Origin: an uncultured Clostridia bacterium
GTDB lineage: Bacteria > Bacillota > Clostridia > UBA1381
DNA length: 10,679 nt
Assembly: GCA_934444735.1 (NCBI GenBank)
Contig: CAKSDE010000031.1
Coordinates: forward strand, 1 to 10,679
Direction of reading: 5' to 3'
Position 1 is the first letter of the stretch, and each line of letters starts with the position of its first letter. Of the stretch, positions 5,429 to 10,679 are shown in pieces. Under the pieces are notes generated by a model. It was not told the origin of the DNA, did no database searches, and saw only the letters and a list, made by a program, of their open reading frames with translations. The position numbers and the translations under genes were made by a program.

Positions 5429-8059
5429 ATGGAAAAAATGGGATTAAATGAGATAAGAGAGAAATTCTTATCCTTTTTTGAGAGCAAGGGTTGCTTGAGA
5501 TTGGGGAGCTTTTCTCTTGTACCGCACAATGACGCAAGCTTACTGCTGATAAACTCGGGTATGGCGCCGATGAAAAAGTGGTTTACCGGGGCGGAGATCC
5601 CTCCGAGAAAAAGGGTTACGACCTGTCAGAAATGTATAAGAACACCTGATATTGAACGCGTCGGAAAGACGGCACGTCACGGCACATTCTTTGAAATGCT
5701 CGGTAACTTCTCATTCGGGGATTACTTTAAAAGAGAGGCAATCACATGGGCGTGGGAATTTTTGACACAGGTTATCGGCTTTGATCCCGAAACACTTTGG
5801 ATTACCGTATATGAGGACGATGACGAGGCGCGTGATATATGGATAAACGAAGTGGGCGTAAATCCCGAGCGTGTTGTGAAAATGGGTAAAGAAGATAATT
5901 TCTGGGAACACGGCACAGGTCCGTGCGGTCCCTGCTCGGAGATCCATGTTGACCGCGGTGAGCATTTAAGCTGCGGACCGAACTGCAAAATCGGCTGCGA
6001 CTGTGACAGATTCATGGAGGTATGGAACCTCGTATTTACACAATTTGATAAGGACGAGGACGGAAACTACAACAGACTTGCAAATCCGAATATAGATACA
6101 GGCATGGGACTCGAGCGTCTCGCTGCGGTTGTTCAGGGCGTGGACAATCTGTTCGAGGTTGATACGGTAAAAAATGTTATGGCGCATATCAGCAAAATTG
6201 CGGGCGTGCATTATAAGGAAAATGCAAAAACTGACGTATCGCTGCGTGTTATAACCGACCATATACGCTCAACCGTAATGATGGTATCGGACGGTGTTAT
6301 TCCGTCGAACGAGGGCAGAGGATATGTATTAAGACGTCTTTTGCGCCGAGCGGCACGTCACGGAAAGCTTTTGAATATTTCGGGTGAATTTTTGAATGAG
6401 GTTGCGGACACCGTAATAAACGAATCCAAGTCTGCATATCCAGAATTGGAGGAAAAGAGAGATTATATTAAAAAGATTATAAAGATCGAAGAGGAACGTT
6501 TTGCCGCAACGATAGATAACGGTCTTAACGTTTTGAACGGATACATTAAAGATGTAAAAGACAAGGGACTCGATAAGCTCACAGGCGAGGAAACTTTTAA
6601 ATTGCACGACACTTACGGATTCCCGCTTGATTTGACAATAGAAATCGCAAACGAAAACGGACTCGGCGTTGATGTTGACCGCTTTAACGAATGTATGCAG
6701 GAGCAGAAGGATATAGCAAGAAAGTCGAGAAAGGAAGGCTCTTCATGGGAGGGTACCGACAGCTATAATTTTGACGTTTCGGGTGCTACCGAATTTGTCG
6801 GATATGATAATCTGACGGCTGATGCGGAAATTCTGGCGATTGCGGCAGACGGTGAAATAAAGGAAACAATAACTGAGGGTGAGAGCGGAATAATAATCGT
6901 TGACAAAACACCGTTTTATGCCGAAATGGGCGGTCAGGTAGGCGATACCGGAAAAATTTTGGCAGATGAAGTGGAAATCAAGGTTGAAAATACCACAAAG
7001 GACGGAAACGGTCTGTATCATCACGCAGTTACCGTTGAAAAAGGCGAGGTTTCTGTCGGAACAAAGGTTACTATGCGGGTATGCAAAAAGCGCAGAATGG
7101 CAATTTCGAGAAACCATTCGGCAACGCATTTGCTGCACAAGGCTTTAAAAGAGACATTAGGTTCGCACGTTGCACAGGCAGGTTCGCTTGTAACTCCCGA
7201 AAGACTGCGTTTTGACTTCTCGCATTTTGAGGCTATGACAAAAGAGCAGTTAAAAGAGGTTGAGGCAAGAGTAAACGAGGCTATTTTGGACGGACTTGAT
7301 ATAAATATTCAGGAGCTTAACATAGATGAGGCTAAAAAGCTCGGTGCAACTGCACAGTTCGGCGAAAAATACGGCGAAGTCGTAAGAGTTGTATCTATGG
7401 GCGATTATTCTATAGAATTCTGCGGCGGCTGTCATTTGAAGAATACCGCACAGGCAGGACTCTTTAAGATTATTTCCGAAGGCGGAGTGGCAGCAGGTGT
7501 ACGCAGAATCGAGGCGGTTACGGGAAAAGGCGTTTTGGAATATATTGCGGAAAAAGACGCAGTTATTGCAGATGCCGCAAAGGCACTCAAATCAACGGAA
7601 CATGATGTTGTCAAAAAAGCGGCAAATGTTATGGAAGAGCTAAAAAATGCTCAAAAAGAAAATGAGAGCATAAAGGCAAAGCTTGCAGCAGCATCGGCAG
7701 GAGATATTATGAACTCGGCAAAGGATATTTCGGGAGTCCGCCTGTTTGCGGCGCAGCTTGACGGAAATGCTCCGGACAGCTTAAAGACAATGGCTGACGA
7801 TATAAAAGCAAAAGAAGAAAATGCGGTTATTGTTTTTGCGGCAAATACCGACGGTAAGATTACATTCGTTGCAATGGCTGCAAAAGGCGCGGTTGCGAAG
7901 GGTGTTCATGCAGGAAAGATTATAAAGGAAATAACAGCAATATGTAACGGCTCGGGCGGCGGTAAGCCGGATATGGCACAAGGAGGCGGCAAGGACGCGT
8001 CAAAAATTGCTGAAGCACTCGAAAGCGTTTGCAAAATTGTTGAATCACAGGTGAAATGA
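5429..8059 (+). CDS. alaS: Alanyl-tRNA synthetase
   Basis: The protein has 876 residues, the usual length. It charges tRNA-Ala in the cytoplasm and hydrolyses Ser- and Gly-tRNA-Ala. Residues 1-240 are the class II catalytic core (NEIREKFLSFFESKG near 7-21, EHGTGPCGPCSEIHVDRG near 160-177). The tRNA-recognition region includes SNEGRGYVLRRLLRR at 293-307. The editing domain has H563-x3-H567 (NHSATH) and C665 with H669, the four zinc ligands; the motif reads CGGCH rather than the common CGGTH. The DHHA1 domain closes with GSGGGKPDMAQGGG. The start is uncertain. TTG at 5417 sits almost on the AAAGGA site (5410-5415) and is unlikely; ATG at 5429 is 13 bases from it; ATG at 5438 is possible (protein MGLNEIR). 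It is first in the operon and overlaps truB by ATGA. Confidence 0.97.
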   Translation: MEKMGLNEIREKFLSFFESKGCLRLGSFSLVPHNDASLLLINSGMAPMKKWFTGAEIPPRKRVTTCQKCIRTPDIERVGKTARHGTFFEMLGNFSFGDYFKREAITWAWEFLTQVIGFDPETLWITVYEDDDEARDIWINEVGVNPERVVKMGKEDNFWEHGTGPCGPCSEIHVDRGEHLSCGPNCKIGCDCDRFMEVWNLVFTQFDKDEDGNYNRLANPNIDTGMGLERLAAVVQGVDNLFEVDTVKNVMAHISKIAGVHYKENAKTDVSLRVITDHIRSTVMMVSDGVIPSNEGRGYVLRRLLRRAARHGKLLNISGEFLNEVADTVINESKSAYPELEEKRDYIKKIIKIEEERFAATIDNGLNVLNGYIKDVKDKGLDKLTGEETFKLHDTYGFPLDLTIEIANENGLGVDVDRFNECMQEQKDIARKSRKEGSSWEGTDSYNFDVSGATEFVGYDNLTADAEILAIAADGEIKETITEGESGIIIVDKTPFYAEMGGQVGDTGKILADEVEIKVENTTKDGNGLYHHAVTVEKGEVSVGTKVTMRVCKKRRMAISRNHSATHLLHKALKETLGSHVAQAGSLVTPERLRFDFSHFEAMTKEQLKEVEARVNEAILDGLDINIQELNIDEAKKLGATAQFGEKYGEVVRVVSMGDYSIEFCGGCHLKNTAQAGLFKIISEGGVAAGVRRIEAVTGKGVLEYIAEKDAVIADAAKALKSTEHDVVKKAANVMEELKNAQKENESIKAKLAAASAGDIMNSAKDISGVRLFAAQLDGNAPDSLKTMADDIKAKEENAVIVFAANTDGKITFVAMAAKGAVAKGVHAGKIIKEITAICNGSGGGKPDMAQGGGKDASKIAEALESVCKIVESQVK

Positions 8060-8934
8060 ACGGCATAATAGTAATAAATAAGCCTTTGGGAAAGACATCT
8101 CATGATATGGTGTATTTTACAAGACGGCTTACCGGAATAAAAAAAGTAGGACATACAGGCACATTAGACCCCTCGGCAACAGGGGTTTTGCCTGTTTGTA
8201 TCGGAAATGCGACAAAGGTATGCGAGCTTTTGACAAATGCCGATAAGGCATACCGCGTAAGCTTTGTTTTGGGAATGACGACCGACACATTGGACGCCGA
8301 CGGAGAGGTTTTGTCCGATCAGCCTGTTTTGGCAGACGAGGACGGGATACGGACGGTAATATCCGGTTTTGTCGGTGAGATTACGCAGACTCCGCCGATG
8401 TATTCGGCTGTAAAGGTAAACGGACAGAAACTGTATGAACTGGCACGAAAAGGTATAGAAGTCGAGCGAAAGACGAGAAAGGTGACAATTAAAAAAATCA
8501 ATATAATATCGGTGGATATGCAGGATTTTACCGTTACGATGGACGTGTACTGCTCAAAAGGCACATATATAAGAACGCTTTGCGATGATATAGGAATGAA
8601 ACTGGGGTGCGGAGCTTTTGTTTCAAGGCTTATGAGGATAAAAAGCGGAATTTTTTCGATAGATGAAAGCTATACACCGGAAGAACTGACTCAATTAAAA
8701 GAGAAAGGCAGACTTTTTGAGGCGCTTATGAAAACCGACAGCTTATTTTCCGAATATCCGAAAATTGTACTGGGTGAAAATGAAAGCGAAAGAGTGAAAA
8801 ACGGCGCGAGGATAAAATATGACGGCTTGGAGAACGGCAAGCTCTACAGACTGTATGATAAAAAAGAGTTTTTGGCGGTATCGAGAGCCGAGGGCGGAAA
8901 GCTTGTTTTGGAAAAGCCGTTCTGGGAAAGATAG
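8056..8934 (+). CDS. truB: tRNA pseudouridine-55 synthase
   Basis: The protein has 292 residues. It converts U55 in the T-loop of tRNA to pseudouridine. The N-terminus MNGIIVINKPLGKTSHD and the GHTGTLDPSATGVLP block (32-46) are diagnostic; Asp38 is the catalytic aspartate. Y-S-A-V-K and the RTLCDDIGMKLGCGAF segment follow as in the family. A C-terminal PUA-like region (about 245-290: GARIKYDGLENGKLY and EFLAVSRAEGGKL) completes the protein. The ATG overlaps the alaS stop as ATGA, with only a weak AGGTG before it, so it depends on translational coupling. The family is usually found with infB and rbfA; here it follows alaS instead. Confidence 0.97.
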   Translation: MNGIIVINKPLGKTSHDMVYFTRRLTGIKKVGHTGTLDPSATGVLPVCIGNATKVCELLTNADKAYRVSFVLGMTTDTLDADGEVLSDQPVLADEDGIRTVISGFVGEITQTPPMYSAVKVNGQKLYELARKGIEVERKTRKVTIKKINIISVDMQDFTVTMDVYCSKGTYIRTLCDDIGMKLGCGAFVSRLMRIKSGIFSIDESYTPEELTQLKEKGRLFEALMKTDSLFSEYPKIVLGENESERVKNGARIKYDGLENGKLYRLYDKKEFLAVSRAEGGKLVLEKPFWER

Positions 8935-8949
8935 ATTTGGAGATGTGAT

Positions 8950-9846
8950 ATGAATATTCTCGAAAATTGCGAAGAAAAATGCGCGATAGCACTTGGAAAT
9001 TTCGACGGACTGCACCGAGCGCACATGGAGATAATAAACCGGTGCATAGAGTTTGCGAAAAAAAAGAACATTTTAAGCGGTATACTTCTTTTTGATATAC
9101 ACACCTCAGAGGTTTTCGGGATCAGAACCGAGCTTTTAACAACGCTCGATGAAAAAAAGGAAATACTGGAAAAGACAGATTTGGATTTCATTCACATCAT
9201 GCATTTTGATAAAAAGCTCGCAGGGGTTGAGCCGGAGGAATTTATTGAAAGAATCCGCGAAAAGTTTAATGTCGAGGCTTTTTTTGCGGGATATGACTAT
9301 ACTTTCGGAAAAGGCGCAAAAGGAAATGCCGAACTCTTAAAAAAACTCGGGGATAAGTATGGATTTTCTGTTCATATAACCGATTGCGTGAAAAATGATG
9401 AGAAAATAATTTCAAGCAGTGCGATTCGTGAGCTTGTTGAGGCGGGGGATATGAAAAGAGCACAGGAGCTTTTGGGACGGAGTTATTTTGTTTCGGGAAA
9501 GGTTGAAAAGGGTTTTGGAAACGGAACAAAGCTGCTTTTTCCTACGGCGAATATAAACATCGGAAAAGATAAGCTTTTGCCGCCGGACGGTGTTTACTGC
9601 GCCGCCCTGACAATTGACGGGAAAAAGTATATGTCTGCTGCAAATATCGGCAAGAATCCGACCTTTGGCGCAAAACGGCGCACGCTCGAATGTTTTATAC
9701 TCGACTTTTCGGGGGAGATTTACGGCAAACACATTACGGCGGAATTTAAAGAAAAGATCCGCGACGATATAAAATTTGACAATGCGGCTGATTTAAAGCT
9801 TCAGATAGAAAAAGATATAGAAAAAGTGAGAAATTATAAGGAGTGA
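8950..9846 (+). CDS. ribF: Bifunctional riboflavin kinase / FAD synthetase
   Basis: The protein has 298 residues, 15 bp after truB with a GGAG site eight bases before the ATG. It phosphorylates riboflavin to FMN and adenylates FMN to FAD. Residues 10-170 are the nucleotidyltransferase half: LGNFDGLHRAH (15-25) is the HxGH-type motif with Ala in place of Gly, and ISSSAIR (154-160) is the second ATP-binding motif. Residues 180-295 are the flavokinase half: GKVEKGFGNGTKLLFPTANI (183-202), the NIGKNPTF block, and LECFILDF, which carries the expected catalytic Glu247. Both halves appear complete. No FMN riboswitch precedes it, so it follows operon control. Truncated N-termini occur in some relatives; this one begins close to the motif. 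Confidence 0.95.
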   Translation: MNILENCEEKCAIALGNFDGLHRAHMEIINRCIEFAKKKNILSGILLFDIHTSEVFGIRTELLTTLDEKKEILEKTDLDFIHIMHFDKKLAGVEPEEFIERIREKFNVEAFFAGYDYTFGKGAKGNAELLKKLGDKYGFSVHITDCVKNDEKIISSSAIRELVEAGDMKRAQELLGRSYFVSGKVEKGFGNGTKLLFPTANINIGKDKLLPPDGVYCAALTIDGKKYMSAANIGKNPTFGAKRRTLECFILDFSGEIYGKHITAEFKEKIRDDIKFDNAADLKLQIEKDIEKVRNYKE

Positions 9847-9852
9847 AATGTT

Positions 9853-10679
9853 ATGGGTAATTTTACGGCGATTATTCTGGCGGCAGGAATGGGAACGAGA
9901 ATGAAATCGGATATTCCGAAGGTGCTGCATAAGGTTTGCGCAAAGGAGATTGTTTCGTGGGTAAGAGACGCGGCAAAAGGAGCCGGTGCCGATACCGTTG
10001 CGGCAGTTGTCGGACATAAGGCGGAAATGGTAGAGGACGCTCTTAAAGATTCGGTCTGCTATGCACTGCAAAAGGAGCAAAAGGGAACGGGACACGCAGT
10101 TATGCAGGCTGAAAAATACATAACCGACGGCAAGGTTATTGTGTTAAACGGCGATACGCCGTTAATTACTTCGGAAATGATAAAAAAAGCAATAGCATTT
10201 CATGAAAATGAGAAAAATGCCGCAACTGTTATAACTGCGGTTTTTGAGGATGCATCGGGATACGGCAGAATTGTCAGAAATGCAGACGGAAACGTTATAA
10301 AAATAGTGGAGGATAAGGATGCCGACGAAAAGGAAAAAGAGATACGCGAAATAAATTCGGGTATGTATGTTTTCGATGCGAAAACACTTGCCTCGGCATT
10401 AAAAAAGATCAAGCCGAACAATGCGCAGGGGGAATATTACCTGACCGATACTTTGGAGATTATTCTTTCGGAGGGCGGAAAAATCGGCGCATATGTTGTT
10501 GAAGATAACGACGAGATAAGAGGCATAAACGACAGAGTGCAGCTTGCCGAGGCAGAGCATATTATGCAGCTGCGCATAAATCACGCGCACATGAAAAACG
10601 GTGTAACCTTTATACTGCCCGAGACGACGATTGTCGAGGATAATGTGGAAATCGGCAGAGATACAGTGATATACCCGGG
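9853..10679 (+). CDS. glmU: Bifunctional UDP-GlcNAc pyrophosphorylase / GlcN-1-P acetyltransferase, 5' part
   Basis: Open to the window edge, 275 codons are visible of a protein usually about 450-460 residues long. It makes UDP-N-acetylglucosamine for peptidoglycan. The start is the ATG at 9853, with AAGGAG nine bases upstream; an ATG at 9848 is out of frame and stops after 18 codons. The nucleotide-binding LAAGMGTRMK is at 9-18, Lys23 follows in IPKVLHK, QKGTGHA is at 76-82, and NGDTPL (99-104) holds the metal-binding Asp101. EGGKIGAYVVEDNDEIRGINDR leads to the linker, and hexapeptide repeats begin at TIVEDNVEIGRDTVIYPG. The acetyltransferase half is outside the window. It starts six bases after ribF. 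Confidence 0.95.
   Translation, partial: MGNFTAIILAAGMGTRMKSDIPKVLHKVCAKEIVSWVRDAAKGAGADTVAAVVGHKAEMVEDALKDSVCYALQKEQKGTGHAVMQAEKYITDGKVIVLNGDTPLITSEMIKKAIAFHENEKNAATVITAVFEDASGYGRIVRNADGNVIKIVEDKDADEKEKEIREINSGMYVFDAKTLASALKKIKPNNAQGEYYLTDTLEIILSEGGKIGAYVVEDNDEIRGINDRVQLAEAEHIMQLRINHAHMKNGVTFILPETTIVEDNVEIGRDTVIYP

Noticed and set aside
8935..8949. FMN riboswitch before ribF
   Set aside because: Only 15 bases separate truB from ribF, leaving no room for one.
9848..9852. ATG at 9848 as glmU start
   Set aside because: It opens a different frame that stops after 18 codons; ATG 9853 gives the conserved LAAGMGTRM protein and better binding-site spacing.
1..10679. CRISPR array, tRNA or rRNA gene, or phage module
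   Set aside because: No regularly spaced long repeats with spacers, cloverleaf or rRNA-like tracts were seen on either strand by eye; only the three short ATGAAAC units repeat, and they are too few and too short.

Overview
The window looks like a low-G+C Gram-positive chromosome, most likely a spore-forming clostridium of the class Clostridia. The grounds are A/T-rich spacers, AGGAGG-type ribosome binding sites, consensus sigma-A promoters with 17-bp spacers, a GerMN-like protein, and clostridial-looking AlaRS and YoaP-like proteins. No tRNA, rRNA, CRISPR array or phage module is visible. This lineage call is inference from sequence style, not a database match.

Left end (1-870): a partial IS3-family insertion sequence enters from the left (transposase C-terminus 1-243, inferred right end near 428). 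Its outer edge abuts a minus-strand promoter, ribosome binding site, start codon and 15 codons, which look like the stranded 5' end of a gene the IS interrupted. Next comes a plus-strand promoter driving a short region with no good ORF. It holds three ATGAAAC repeats and ends in a strong, probably bidirectional terminator (795-828).

Minus-strand block (870-3276): one strong promoter (3248-3276) drives a cobalamin-binding-type radical SAM protein and, 22 bp downstream, a small four-cysteine TSCPD-domain protein. A GerMN-like exported protein follows after a 102-bp palindromic spacer. The radical SAM/TSCPD pair is the least explained functional unit here.

Plus-strand block (3335-4986): a perfect-consensus promoter and a leader of about 115 nt precede two tandem paralogous GNAT acetyltransferases, each with a C-terminal YoaP-like domain and separated by 1 bp. 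The first looks canonical and the second is divergent.

Spacer (4987-5428): a roughly 300-bp noncoding element is bounded by an 18-bp perfect inverted repeat and filled with nested hairpins. It ends in a 32-bp perfect palindrome with a T tail, which also serves as a terminator. A consensus promoter for the next operon follows immediately.

Right block (5345-10679): a tight housekeeping operon, alaS - truB - ribF - glmU (glmU cut by the window edge), covers tRNA charging, tRNA pseudouridylation, FMN/FAD synthesis and UDP-GlcNAc synthesis. No T-box is visible in front of alaS, and truB-ribF are not next to infB-rbfA, their usual partners.
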